DNA of 64,000 nucleotides, taken from NCBI GenBank assembly GCA_045538835.1, contig JAZQEF010000026.1, positions 62,001 to 126,000 of the forward strand. Direction: 5' to 3'. The notes beneath the pieces are model-generated. The model did no database searches. It was not told the origin of the DNA and was given only the letters and a program-made list of their open reading frames with translations. The stretch is from RGIG6165 sp045538835. GTDB lineage: Bacteria; Bacillota; Clostridia; Oscillospirales; Feifaniaceae. Below are positions 24,404-33,003 of this stretch, in pieces. Made by a program: the position numbers and the translations under genes. Each line of letters begins with the position of its first letter. The stretch's first letter is position 1.

Positions 24404-26044
24404 ATGGCTAAAGATATTCTTTACGGAGAAGCGGCAAGAAAGGCACTTCAGAACGGCGTTGATCAACTTGCCGATACAGTTAAAATAACACTCGGACCCA
24501 AGGGCAGAAATGTTGTTCTTGAGAGAAAGTACGGCGGTCCGCTGATAACAAATGACGGTGTTACCATTGCAAAGGAAGTTGAACTTACAGATCCCTTTGA
24601 AAATATGGGTGCGCAGCTTGTAAAAGAAGTTGCAGTCAAGACGAATGACTGCGCAGGTGACGGTACAACAACTGCTACTCTTCTTGCTCAGGCAATGATA
24701 AGAGAGGGTATGAAGAATGTTGCGGCAGGTGCAAACCCCATGGATATACGCAAGGGTATTGCAGGCGCAGTTGAAGTTGCAGTAAAGGCTCTTAAGGGAA
24801 ATTCGCAGGCAGTAAAGGGCACAGAGGACATTGCAAGAGTTGCAACAATTTCATCTGCTGATGAAAAGATAGGAACACTCATTGCCGAGGCAATGGATAA
24901 GGTAACTGCTGACGGCGTTATCACCGTTGAGGAGAGCAAGACTGCCGAAACATACTGCGATGTTGTTGAAGGTATGCAGTTTGACAGAGGCTACATCTCA
25001 CCCTATATGGTGACGGATACAGATAAGATGGAAGCAGTAATTGACGATGCTTACATTCTTATTACAGATAAGAAGATATCTGTAATTGCAGACATCCTGC
25101 CCCTGCTTGAACAGATAGTTCAGTCGGGCAAGAAACTCGTTATCGTTGCTGAAGATGTTGAGGGCGAAGCACTCACAACACTTCTCGTAAATAAACTTCG
25201 CGGCACATTTAACTGCGTATGTGTCAAGGCGCCCGGCTTTGGTGACAGAAGAAAAGAGATGCTCCGTGACATCGCAATTCTCACAGGCGGCCAGGTGATA
25301 AGCGAAGAACTCGGTTTCGATATCAAGGAAACAACTATCGATATGCTCGGCAGAGCGGGTCAGGTCAAGGTAACAAAGGAAAACACAATTATTGTCAACG
25401 GCGCAGGTGACAAGAATGAGATTCGCGACCGCGTCGGCTCTATCCGCAAGGCTATTGAGGACACTTCAAGCGACTTTGACAGAGAAAAGTTACAGGAACG
25501 TCTTGCAAAACTTGCAGGCGGTGTGGCTGTTATCCGTGTAGGTGCTGCAACTGAAACTGAAATGAAAGAAATGAAACTCCGTGTTGAAGACGCGCTCTCA
25601 GCAACAAAGGCAGCAGTTGAAGAGGGTATGGTCGCAGGCGGCGGCACAGCACTCATCGATGTTTCTGCAGATGTTGCAGACTATGTTGCATCAGTTGAGG
25701 GTGACATAAAGACAGGTGCCCTCATCGTACTTCGCTCACTTGAGGAGCCTGTTCGTCAGATAGCAAAGAATGCAGGTCTTGAAGGCTCTGTCATTATTGA
25801 AAAGATAAAGGACCACAAGGGCGCAAACTACGGATTCAATGCGCAGAATGAAGTTTATACAGATATGTTTGAAGCAGGCATCGTAGATCCTGCAAAGGTT
25901 ACGAGAAGCGCACTTCAGAATGCGGCATCTGTGGCATCGATGGTGCTCACCACCGAATCACTTGTTGCAGAACGCAAAGAGGATGCTGAAAAGGCTGCAG
26001 CAGCGGCGGCGGCAGCATCACAGATGGGCGGCGGAATGTATTAA
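24404..26044 (+). CDS. groEL: Chaperonin GroEL
   Basis: The 546-residue 60-kDa chaperonin is complete. It has the VKITLGPKGRNVVLERKYG start, the ATP-binding NDGVTIAKEVELTDPFENMG and DGTTTATLLAQA motifs, the apical-domain segment, and a C-terminal Gly/Met tail (GGGMY) preceded by an unusual poly-Ala run. Codon use is strongly biased, fitting high expression. The stop is followed four bases later by a MITE-like element that now separates groEL from its terminator. Confidence 0.98.
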   Translation: MAKDILYGEAARKALQNGVDQLADTVKITLGPKGRNVVLERKYGGPLITNDGVTIAKEVELTDPFENMGAQLVKEVAVKTNDCAGDGTTTATLLAQAMIREGMKNVAAGANPMDIRKGIAGAVEVAVKALKGNSQAVKGTEDIARVATISSADEKIGTLIAEAMDKVTADGVITVEESKTAETYCDVVEGMQFDRGYISPYMVTDTDKMEAVIDDAYILITDKKISVIADILPLLEQIVQSGKKLVIVAEDVEGEALTTLLVNKLRGTFNCVCVKAPGFGDRRKEMLRDIAILTGGQVISEELGFDIKETTIDMLGRAGQVKVTKENTIIVNGAGDKNEIRDRVGSIRKAIEDTSSDFDREKLQERLAKLAGGVAVIRVGAATETEMKEMKLRVEDALSATKAAVEEGMVAGGGTALIDVSADVADYVASVEGDIKTGALIVLRSLEEPVRQIAKNAGLEGSVIIEKIKDHKGANYGFNAQNEVYTDMFEAGIVDPAKVTRSALQNAASVASMVLTTESLVAERKEDAEKAAAAAAAASQMGGGMY

Positions 26045-26048
26045 TAAT

Positions 26049-26327
26049 GGGCGTGTTCACTTAGAGATGAATCGGTTCCCGCTTGATATTTTCCGTTAAT
26101 GTTTTATAAAAAATTTCCACAATACACAAAGTATTGCGAAAATTTTGTTATCTTGCCTTAAGCGAAAAATCTCTAACCCAAAACTGCGAAGCACCGCAAA
26201 AAGCATTATTTTGGATGAAGAACAAGGCAAAAGCTCTCCATAATCCTGACGGATATGGAGGGCTTTTAACAAAGTTATACGCCAAAATAATGTTTTTTGG
26301 GCGAATAATCCCTAAGCGAACACGCCC
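26049..26327. mobile_element. MITE-like element, copy 2, with a nested insert
   Basis: A 279-bp element with the same ends as copy 1: GGGCGTGTTCACTTAGAGAT at the left and a right end complementary to GGGCGTGTTCGCTTAGGGAT. Relative to copy 1 it carries an extra ~80 bp in its right half. The extra part is flanked by ATTATTTTGG and CCAAAATAAT in opposite sense and contains the hairpin GCTCTCCATA/TATGGAGGGC (about 26231-26266). It lies between the groEL stop and a terminator at 26330. Confidence 0.82.
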
Positions 26328-26329
26328 CT

Positions 26330-26351
26330 GCACGGGTTCCCCGTGCTTTTT
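26330..26351 (+). terminator. Intrinsic terminator, probably the original groESL terminator
   Basis: GCACGGG and CCCGTGC flank a TTC loop and are followed by TTTTT. It now lies 286 bp after the groEL stop because of the inserted element. Confidence 0.85.
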
Positions 26352-26365
26352 CCAAACAATGTGTA

Positions 26366-26394
26366 TTGAACAGTATCGCTGTATATGATAAAAT
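26366..26394 (+). promoter_or_regulatory. Sigma-A-like promoter of the nfeD operon
   Basis: TTGAAC (26366-26371) and TAAAAT (26389-26394) are 17 bp apart, 31 bp before the nfeD-like start. Confidence 0.6.
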
Positions 26395-26425
26395 ATACAC
26401 ATAATAATATAAGGAGGTCAGACCG

Positions 26426-26842
26426 ATGGTATATTTATGGCTTGGTGCCTTTTTGGTCTTTCTTATTGTAGAAGCAGTAACGGTGGGGCTTGTCAGCATA
26501 TGGTTTGCAGGCGGCTCTCTTGCGGCGCTTGTGTCCGCAACTTTAAATGCACCGCTCTGGCTTCAACTTCTTCTGTTTGTTGCGGTATCGGCATTACTGC
26601 TGATTTTCACAAAACCGCTTATAGGCAAATATGTGAACAATAAAACAGTTCCTACAAATGCCGATGCCCTTATCGGTAAGACGGCTGTTGTCACAGAGGA
26701 TATTGACAATGATGAGACTGTTGGGCAGGTCAAGGTTGGCGGTCAGATATGGTCTGCATATACTGAAGACGGTAATTTTGCCAAGAAAGGCGATAAGGTA
26801 ACAGTAAAAAGCATATCAGGTGTTCATCTCATAGTTAAATAA
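26426..26842 (+). CDS. NfeD-family membrane protein
   Basis: A 138-residue protein with two to three hydrophobic segments in the first half (LWLGAFLVFLIVEAVTVGLV; LQLLLFVAVSALLLIFT) and a C-terminal OB-fold NfeD domain (ADALIGKTAVVTEDI, GQVKVGGQIWSAYTED). Short NfeD proteins are nearly always encoded next to an SPFH/stomatin gene, as here, and are thought to organise membrane microdomains with it. The long protease-fused form is not present. Ribosome site TAAGGAGG. Confidence 0.9.
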   Translation: MVYLWLGAFLVFLIVEAVTVGLVSIWFAGGSLAALVSATLNAPLWLQLLLFVAVSALLLIFTKPLIGKYVNNKTVPTNADALIGKTAVVTEDIDNDETVGQVKVGGQIWSAYTEDGNFAKKGDKVTVKSISGVHLIVK

Positions 26843-26852
26843 GGAGGCATAT

Positions 26853-27767
26853 ATGGCAGTATTAATAATCATTCTTGCAATAATCGCACTTATAATAGCA
26901 AATATAAAAATAGTATCACAGGCAAATGCTTATGTAACTGAACGTCTCGGCGCATATAAGGCGACATGGGGAACAGGTCTGCATTTTAAAGTGCCTTTCA
27001 TTGATAAAATTGTCAAGAAAGTGTCACTCAAAGAGCAGGTTATAGACTTTCCGCCTCAGCCTGTTATCACAAAGGACAATGTAACGATGCAGATAGATAC
27101 GGTGGTCTATTTTCAGATAACCGATCCTATGCTCTACACTTACGGTGTAATGCGTCCCATTCAGGCGATAGAGGTGCTTACGGCAACAACACTCCGTAAC
27201 ATCATCGGTGAACTTGAACTTGACCAGACGCTCACTTCCAGAGATATAATCAACTCAAGACTGCGCTCGGTGCTTGATGAGGCTACAGACCCGTGGGGCA
27301 TCAAGGTGCACAGAGTTGAACTCAAGAATATCCTGCCTCCGAGAGAGATACAGGATGCAATGGAAAAGCAGATGAAGGCAGAGCGTGAACGCCGTGAAAG
27401 TATTCTTCGTGCAGAAGGTGAAAAGAAGTCTGCCATTCTTGTTGCAGAGGGTAAAAAAGAATCTGCCATTCTTGCGGCAGAGGCTGAAAAACAGGCGGCA
27501 ATACTGCGCGCTGAAGCAATAAAGGAAGCGAAAGTACGCGAGGCAGAGGGTGAGGCGGAAGCTATCATCAAGGTGCAGGAAGCGACTGCGCTCGGTCTTA
27601 AGAAACTCAACGAAGCGGCTCCTACGGATGCAGTCATCAAGATAAAGAGTCTTGAGGCATTTGCGGCAGCGGCTGACGGTCAGGCGACAAAGATAATCAT
27701 TCCTTCGGAAATTCAAGGCCTTGCAGGTCTTGTCGAGGGGATAACAGAAACTGTTAACGGTAGGTAA
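26853..27767 (+). CDS. SPFH-domain (stomatin/QmcA-like) membrane protein
   Basis: A 304-residue protein with an N-terminal membrane helix (VLIIILAIIALIIANIKIV) followed by the SPFH/Band 7 domain (ERLGAYKATWGTGLHFKVPFIDKI, DIINSRLRSVLDEATDPWGI). A long Ala/Glu/Lys-rich helical region (about 165-245) contains repeats of the type AILVAEGKKESAILAAEAEK. Family members oligomerise at the membrane and often affect FtsH-type proteolysis. The pairing with NfeD is the standard operon arrangement. Confidence 0.93.
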   Translation: MAVLIIILAIIALIIANIKIVSQANAYVTERLGAYKATWGTGLHFKVPFIDKIVKKVSLKEQVIDFPPQPVITKDNVTMQIDTVVYFQITDPMLYTYGVMRPIQAIEVLTATTLRNIIGELELDQTLTSRDIINSRLRSVLDEATDPWGIKVHRVELKNILPPREIQDAMEKQMKAERERRESILRAEGEKKSAILVAEGKKESAILAAEAEKQAAILRAEAIKEAKVREAEGEAEAIIKVQEATALGLKKLNEAAPTDAVIKIKSLEAFAAAADGQATKIIIPSEIQGLAGLVEGITETVNGR

Positions 27768-27773
27768 CGACAG

Positions 27774-28100
27774 GTGAAAAAACTATTTAAACAGGAGGAT
27801 CTGGCAACGCTGAAATTCGGTGCAGTCTCGCTTGTGCTTGCAGTCGTACTCTTCTTCGGCGGTATGTACAGCATTGCAGGGATTGCGGCAATAGTGGCAG
27901 TTCTCTGCATTGTCAGACTTGTTATGAGATTTGTTTCAGGTGTCTCCGAACAAGCGAAAAAGACCGCGAAAACTATCAGTGAGGTTGCAAACCCCGTTGT
28001 GGTTGACGACGGTTATGTCTGCAACTCGTGCGGCGCAACATTCCAACTTAAAACGGAAGTTTGCCCCCACTGCGGCGGCAGAGTAGAAGTTTCAAACTAA
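27774..28100 (+). CDS. Membrane protein with C-terminal zinc ribbon
   Basis: A 108-residue protein starting at GTG 27774, six bases after the SPFH stop, with GGTAGG as the likely ribosome site. Two adjacent hydrophobic segments lie at about residues 17-50 (VSLVLAVVLFFGGMYSIAGIAAIVAVLCIV). The cytoplasmic end is a zinc ribbon, CNSCGATFQ...CPHCGGR. No family name is recognised. Location suggests it belongs with the NfeD/SPFH pair. Confidence 0.75.
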   Translation: MKKLFKQEDLATLKFGAVSLVLAVVLFFGGMYSIAGIAAIVAVLCIVRLVMRFVSGVSEQAKKTAKTISEVANPVVVDDGYVCNSCGATFQLKTEVCPHCGGRVEVSN

Positions 28101-28102
28101 AT

Positions 28103-28135
28103 AAAAAGAGCCTTCTGTGAAGGCTCTTTTTTATT
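28103..28135. terminator. Bidirectional terminator
   Basis: AAAAAGAGCCTTC pairs with GAAGGCTCTTTTT around a TGT loop. It serves the nfeD operon and, on the other strand, mtaB, whose stop lies at its edge. Confidence 0.93.
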
Positions 28136-29402
28136 TTGAAATGAGTATATCGCCGTTTGAAGAGGTAATTTCAACTGTCATAACAGTGTTGTGCAGGTCT
28201 TTGGCACAGCGGTATTCTACGGGGATATAGTTTGGCGTGTAGCCGCTCCACACACCGTCTTTTTGAGTTTCAAACAGAACGCTGAGAGTTTTGCCGACAT
28301 AACTGTCAAGTATCTCTTTTCTTATATTGTCGCAAAGTTCTGCTGCTGCCAGAGCGCGCTCTGCCTTAACTGTTTTTGTGATATGACCGTCCATACGGCT
28401 TGCCGCCGTCCCTTCTCTCTTTGAATAGGGGAAAACGTGAACTTTAAGAAAACGGATATCATTTAAAAAAGTAAGCGTTTTTTCAAATTCTTCATCTGTT
28501 TCACCGGGGAAGCCTACAATAAGGTCAGTCGTTATCTGCACATCTTTGATGTACTGTCGAAGCAGACTTACCGAATTTGCAAAAAGCGCTGTATCGTACT
28601 TTCGATTCATTCGCTTTAAAACCGTGTCACAGCCGCTCTGCATAGAAAGGTGAAACTGCGGACATATATGTGAAAGTGAGGAGAGAGTTTTTGCAAATTC
28701 TTCCGTTATCAGTCTCGGTTCGAGTGAACCTAAGCGAATTCTTGTGTTTTTATCACATAGGGCATTAAATTTACAAAGAAGTTCCAAAAGACTGTCGCCC
28801 GTATCCTCGCCGTAAGAGGCTATCTCGATACCCGTTACAACTATCTCTTTGTAATTTGATTTAACTAAACCCTCAAATTCCTTGACTGCATCGGCAAAGG
28901 GCTTTGAGCGCACTCTGCCTCTTGCAAAAGGTATCTTGCAGTAAGAACAGAAGTTGTTACACCCGTCTTCTATTTTGAGTATCGCCCTTGTGTGAGTGGA
29001 ATTGCCCAGCACAATGTCATTTGCATAAGGAATATATTGCTTTATATCGGGAATACTGAAAGTGTGTGCTTTTTGCAGTGCGAGTTCCACAAGGTCATAC
29101 TTGTTAGCCGTTCCGACAATGATGTCAACATCATCAAGGTTTTTCACTTCATCAGCCGCCGCCTGAGGATAACAGCCTGCGGCAACAACAACGGCGGACG
29201 GATTCCTCTTTTTTGCACTGCGCAGGGCAGTTCTTGACTTTCTGTCGGATATAGCCGTCACCGTACAGGTGTTCACGACATAGATGTCGGCAGTGTCAGT
29301 AAAGGGAACTATCTCGCACCCTTTTTCTATGAATTTTTCTGTAAGCACTTCGGTTTCATAGCTGTTCACCTTGCAACCGAGTGTGTAAAAAGCAACTTTC
29401 AT
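28131..29402 (-). CDS. mtaB: tRNA t6A37 methylthiotransferase MtaB
   Basis: This radical SAM enzyme converts t6A to ms2t6A at position 37 of ANN-decoding tRNAs. The 423-residue protein from ATG 29402 (AGAGGAAA upstream) starts VAFYTLGCKVNSYETE, the e-MtaB/MtaB signature. Three N-terminal Cys come from the UPF0004 domain (GCKVN, NTCTVT, GCYPQ). The radical SAM motif is GCNNFCSYCKIPFARG. A short TRAM-like C terminus follows (SVLFETQKDGVWSGYTPNYI). An upstream start at 29435 has no ribosome site. A second methylthiotransferase, miaB, is at 33004. Confidence 0.93.
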   Translation of the reverse strand: MKVAFYTLGCKVNSYETEVLTEKFIEKGCEIVPFTDTADIYVVNTCTVTAISDRKSRTALRSAKKRNPSAVVVAAGCYPQAAADEVKNLDDVDIIVGTANKYDLVELALQKAHTFSIPDIKQYIPYANDIVLGNSTHTRAILKIEDGCNNFCSYCKIPFARGRVRSKPFADAVKEFEGLVKSNYKEIVVTGIEIASYGEDTGDSLLELLCKFNALCDKNTRIRLGSLEPRLITEEFAKTLSSLSHICPQFHLSMQSGCDTVLKRMNRKYDTALFANSVSLLRQYIKDVQITTDLIVGFPGETDEEFEKTLTFLNDIRFLKVHVFPYSKREGTAASRMDGHITKTVKAERALAAAELCDNIRKEILDSYVGKTLSVLFETQKDGVWSGYTPNYIPVEYRCAKDLHNTVMTVEITSSNGDILISK

Positions 29403-29493
29403 ATTTTCCTCTGAATTATTGTATTCTGCGGTCAAGTATGATAATATATTAAAAGCAAAATAATTGCAATATTTTTATCAGGAGGTTTTACTT

Positions 29494-29718
29494 ATGAAGA
29501 CAACAAAAATAATGCTCGGTTCCATAATGGATGTTAAAGAATTTGTCAATATTGTTTCAAAATGTAACTATGACGTGGATATAGTTTCGGGAAGATATGT
29601 TGTGGATGCAAAATCCATAATGGGTCTTTTCGGACTGGATCTCTCAAAGGAACTTACTGTTCAGGCTCATACAGACAATGCCGACGAACTTTTTGAACAA
29701 CTTGCAAAGTTCAATTAA
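29494..29718 (+). CDS. HPr-like protein without the active-site histidine
   Basis: A 74-residue protein starting at ATG 29494 after a perfect AGGAGG. The C-terminal two thirds match the HPr fold closely (VDIVSGRYVVDAKSIMGLFGLDLSKELTVQAHTDNADELFEQL). The region that should hold the phosphorylated His (GxHARPA) reads LGSIMDVKEFVN, so it cannot be a PTS phosphocarrier. The Ser46-equivalent is present in DAKSIMGLF, as in Crh-type proteins. No PTS genes are nearby. A regulatory or carbon-catabolite cofactor role is conceivable. It is monocistronic, with a terminator. Confidence 0.85.
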   Translation: MKTTKIMLGSIMDVKEFVNIVSKCNYDVDIVSGRYVVDAKSIMGLFGLDLSKELTVQAHTDNADELFEQLAKFN

Positions 29719-29751
29719 AAAATGCCCACTGAACTTCAGTGGGCATTTTTT
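29717..29751 (+). terminator. Intrinsic terminator after the HPr-like gene
   Basis: AAAAAATGCCCACTGA and its exact complement form a 16-base stem with a 3-nt loop ending in T6. Confidence 0.93.
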
Positions 29752-29789
29752 AATTAAAAACAGCATATGCTTTATCGGGAGTGATGCAT

Positions 29790-30926
29790 ATGTCCAAAAG
29801 AATTTTTACAGTAGCACTTTGTGTAATTTTAATGCTGACACCGATGAGCGCTTTTGCACAGGAGAATACACTTTCTCTGACCGCAAAAAGTGCAATACTT
29901 GTTGAAAAATCAAGCGGTAACGTCCTCTATGAAATGAATGCCGATGAGGCACTTCCGCCGGCAAGCGTGACTAAGATAATGACACTTCTGCTTGTGTTCG
30001 AAGCGATAGAGGCAGGCAGACTGTCCTATGAAGATATGGTGCCCGTAAGCGCCTACGCCGCAGGAATGGGCGGCTCTCAGGCATATATGGAAGAGGGCGA
30101 AGAGATGAGCGTTGACGATATGCTCAAAGCCGTGTTTGTATCCTCCTGCAATGATGCGGCAGTGGCGCTTGGTGAAAAGATATCGGGCAGTATAGATGTG
30201 TTTATTTCACTTATGAATGAAAGAGCATCGCAGCTCGGTATGCAGAACACCTATTTTGAAAACTGTACGGGACTTGACGATACCAACCGCACAAGTGCAA
30301 GGGATATTGCAATTATGTCCCGCGAACTGATACAGTACCCCAAGGTACGTGAATATGCCACTATCTGGATGGACACAATAAGAAACGGAGAGTTCGGTCT
30401 CTCCAATACCAATAAACTTGTAAAGACATATAACGGCATAACGGGACTAAAAACGGGCTTTACAAGCGAGGCTATGTACTGCCTCTCTGCCACCGCCGAG
30501 CGTGACGGAATGGAACTTATTGCAGTAGTACTCGGCTGTCCCTCGTCGAATGACCGTTTTAACGATGCCGCTTCACTGCTGAGTTACGGTTTTGCAAACT
30601 ACGGTGTCGTATCATATGAACTTCCGCACATTGCGGATCTCAAAGTGGAACGAGGCAAAAATAATCTTGTCAAAGTGGCGGCAGATGTACCGTCTGTAAC
30701 CTCATTAGTCAAAAAAGGCGAGAGTGCAGAGATAACGGCCAGGATAGATATGCCTAAAAGCATAAAAGCGCCTGCGGCAAAAGGCACAGCAGTGGGAAAA
30801 GTGTCGTATTATCTGGGTGAAAATTTGATGTGCGAAAGCGATATCGTCACGACAGAAGAAGTGCGGGAAAAGAGCGTTGTTGACTGGATATGTCAGATAT
30901 GGCTCGTTATAATGGGTAAGCATTGA
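29790..30926 (+). CDS. Serine-type D-alanyl-D-alanine carboxypeptidase (DacF/PBP5-like)
   Basis: An exported low-molecular-weight penicillin-binding protein that trims the terminal D-Ala of peptidoglycan stem peptides. From ATG 29790 it has 378 residues: a signal peptide cut near MSAFAQ (residue 23), the SxxK catalytic motif SVTK with S59 and K62, the SCN motif in FVSSCNDAAV, and KTG in LKTGFTSEAM. A PBP5-type C-terminal beta domain follows, with a final amphipathic/hydrophobic helix (VDWICQIWLVIMG) that may anchor it to the membrane. Earlier starts at 29781 and 29784 overlap the ribosome site GGGAGTG. Confidence 0.93.
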   Translation: MSKRIFTVALCVILMLTPMSAFAQENTLSLTAKSAILVEKSSGNVLYEMNADEALPPASVTKIMTLLLVFEAIEAGRLSYEDMVPVSAYAAGMGGSQAYMEEGEEMSVDDMLKAVFVSSCNDAAVALGEKISGSIDVFISLMNERASQLGMQNTYFENCTGLDDTNRTSARDIAIMSRELIQYPKVREYATIWMDTIRNGEFGLSNTNKLVKTYNGITGLKTGFTSEAMYCLSATAERDGMELIAVVLGCPSSNDRFNDAASLLSYGFANYGVVSYELPHIADLKVERGKNNLVKVAADVPSVTSLVKKGESAEITARIDMPKSIKAPAAKGTAVGKVSYYLGENLMCESDIVTTEEVREKSVVDWICQIWLVIMGKH

Positions 30927-30950
30927 CTTTTTGAATAAATCGATTATAAT
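30923..30950 (+). promoter_or_regulatory. Sigma-A-like promoter of pgi
   Basis: TTGACT (30923-30928) and a perfect TATAAT (30945-30950) are 16 bp apart, 38 bp before pgi. Confidence 0.65.
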
Positions 30951-30988
30951 GTAAGAAGATAAATTCCAGGTATAACCGGAGGTAAAAA

Positions 30989-32332
30989 ATGGCTATTAAA
31001 TTAAATGACAGCAGGCTTGCTCCTTTTGTCAGCGAAAACGAAATACAGGAAATGAGTGCGCTTGTTAAGTGTGCACACGATCTCATAGAGAATAAAGAGG
31101 GCGCAGGAAACGAGTTTACGGGTTTCATCGACCTTCCCAGAGATTATAACAGAGAAGAGTTTGATGAGATAATCAAAACCGCTCAGAAGATACGCTCTGA
31201 CAGCGATGTTCTTGTTGTTATCGGTATCGGCGGTTCATATCTCGGCGCGAGAAGCGCTATTGAACTTGTAAAGGGTATGTTCCACAACGAACTCAATCTT
31301 GAGGATCCTCAGATATACTATGTCGGCAACAATATGAGTGCCGAATATGTCAATGACATTCTTGCTCTCTGCGAGGGTAAAGAGGTGTCTCTCAATGTTA
31401 TATCAAAGTCGGGCACGACTACCGAGCCTGCTATAGCATTCAGAATATTCCGCAAGATGCTCGAAGAAAAGTACGGCAAGGAAGAGGCTGCAAAGCGTAT
31501 CTACTGCACGACAGATGCTTCAAAGGGTGCACTGCGTGCAACTTGCGAAAAGAACGGCTATAAAACATTTGTTATCCCCGACAATATCGGCGGCAGATAT
31601 TCTGTTCTCACCCCCGTAGGTCTTCTTCCTATGGCTGTTGCGGGTATGGACATAGAAGCCGTTATGAACGGCGCTTTTGATGCCATGAAAGACTTCTCTG
31701 TATGCGACCTTGAAAAGAATGCTGCATACAGATATGCGGCTATCCGCAATATCCTTTATAACAAGGGCAAAACTATCGAAATATACACTGCGTATGAACC
31801 GAGATTTACCTGCATCAATGAGTTTTTAAAGCAGCTTTACGGTGAGAGTGAAGGTAAGAATCAGAAGGGCATTTTCCCTGCATCCGTTATAAATTCTACA
31901 GACCTTCATTCGATGGGACAGTATGTTCAGGAGGGCAGACGTGATATATTTGAAAGCGTTATCCACGTTGCAAAGGTTGGTAACGATATCACTATCCCCG
32001 ATGATGATGCTGAGAGCGGTGACGGAATGTTCTTCTTAAACTCAAGAAAACTCAGTTTTGTAAACGAAAAGGCATATCAGGGCACGGTTTTGGCGCATAC
32101 AGACGGCGGTGTTCCCAGCCTTTCTATTGAAATGCCCGAAATCAATGAATATGAGTACGGTTATCTCGTATACTTCTTTGAAAAGGCGTGTGCGGTATCG
32201 GGATATCTTCTTGGTGTAAACCCGTTTAATCAGCCCGGTGTAGAGGGTTACAAGAACAATATGTACGCCCTTTTAGGCAAGCCCGGCTATGAAGAACTTG
32301 CAAAAGAACTTGAGGCAAGAATAGACAAATAA
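30989..32332 (+). CDS. pgi: Glucose-6-phosphate isomerase
   Basis: Pgi interconverts glucose 6-phosphate and fructose 6-phosphate in glycolysis. The 447-residue protein has the sugar-phosphate binding segments VVIGIGGSYLGARSAIE and VISKSGTTTEPAIAFR, the conserved NIGGRYSVLTPVGLLP, and the C-terminal NPFNQPGVEGYKNNMY signature with its catalytic Lys. Length matches the short Firmicute form. Ribosome site GGAGG. It stands alone with its own promoter. Confidence 0.97.
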   Translation: MAIKLNDSRLAPFVSENEIQEMSALVKCAHDLIENKEGAGNEFTGFIDLPRDYNREEFDEIIKTAQKIRSDSDVLVVIGIGGSYLGARSAIELVKGMFHNELNLEDPQIYYVGNNMSAEYVNDILALCEGKEVSLNVISKSGTTTEPAIAFRIFRKMLEEKYGKEEAAKRIYCTTDASKGALRATCEKNGYKTFVIPDNIGGRYSVLTPVGLLPMAVAGMDIEAVMNGAFDAMKDFSVCDLEKNAAYRYAAIRNILYNKGKTIEIYTAYEPRFTCINEFLKQLYGESEGKNQKGIFPASVINSTDLHSMGQYVQEGRRDIFESVIHVAKVGNDITIPDDDAESGDGMFFLNSRKLSFVNEKAYQGTVLAHTDGGVPSLSIEMPEINEYEYGYLVYFFEKACAVSGYLLGVNPFNQPGVEGYKNNMYALLGKPGYEELAKELEARIDK

Positions 32333-32362
32333 AAAAATCATAACAGAATTGCCATTTTTCGG

Positions 32363-32391
32363 TTGAAATGTTCGGCGTGTTATTGTATTAT
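32363..32391 (+). promoter_or_regulatory. Sigma-A-like promoter of the P-loop protein gene
   Basis: TTGAAA (32363-32368) and TATTAT (32386-32391) are 17 bp apart. A leader of about 60 bases with no obvious fold follows. Confidence 0.6.
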
Positions 32392-32459
32392 ATAGATAAG
32401 GGTAGTATACCCCGTCAAAATAGCAAGCCGCATCAACTGTGGCAGAATAGGAGATAAAT

Positions 32460-32879
32460 ATGGTTCAGGTTATTATCGGAAAAAAAGGCAGCGGAAAGAC
32501 AAAAATGCTTATAGAAATGGTCAACAAGGCAGCTGCTGAGACTAAGGGAAATGTTGTCTGCATCGAGCAGGATATGATTCTTACATACGATATTTCTTCT
32601 TCCGTTAGACTTATAGAAGCAAGTTCATATAAAATAAAGGGTTACGATGCTCTCTACGGTTTCCTTGCAGGAGTTATGGCGAGAGACTATGATGCTACTG
32701 AGATCTTCCTTGACGGTATCAAGAAGATAGGCGGTACGGATATGAATGAAATGGCTGCTTTCCTTGAAAAAGCAGAAGTGCTTACAAATGCAAACAATCT
32801 CACACTTGTTGTGACTGTTTCTTACGATGAAAGCGAAGTTCCCGAAGGCATTAAGAAGTACATAGTAAACCATCACTAA
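32460..32879 (+). CDS. Small P-loop ATP/GTP-binding protein of unknown function
   Basis: A 139-residue protein opening with a clear Walker A motif, IIGKKGSGKTKMLIEMVNKA. A hydrophobic strand with an acidic residue (TEIFLDGIKKIGG) may act as Walker B, and a third strand, LTLVVTVSYDESEVPEG, follows. The compact RecA-like core lacks the usual extra domains. I do not recognise a named family. Similar short ATPases seem to occur in Clostridia near pgi or miaB. It has its own promoter and terminator, so context gives no role. Confidence 0.75.
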   Translation: MVQVIIGKKGSGKTKMLIEMVNKAAAETKGNVVCIEQDMILTYDISSSVRLIEASSYKIKGYDALYGFLAGVMARDYDATEIFLDGIKKIGGTDMNEMAAFLEKAEVLTNANNLTLVVTVSYDESEVPEGIKKYIVNHH

Positions 32880-32901
32880 TATAAAATTTAAACATTCAGC
32901 A

Positions 32902-32930
32902 GGGTAGGACAAAAATCCTACCCTCTTTTT
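32902..32930 (+). terminator. Intrinsic terminator after the P-loop gene
   Basis: GGGTAGGA and TCCTACCC pair around a seven-base loop followed by TCTTTTT. Confidence 0.88.
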
Positions 32931-33003
32931 ATATATTTATATATTGATATATAAAAGAATATTTGATAAAATAATATATTATTTGATAAGTTAGGTGAAA
33001 TCG

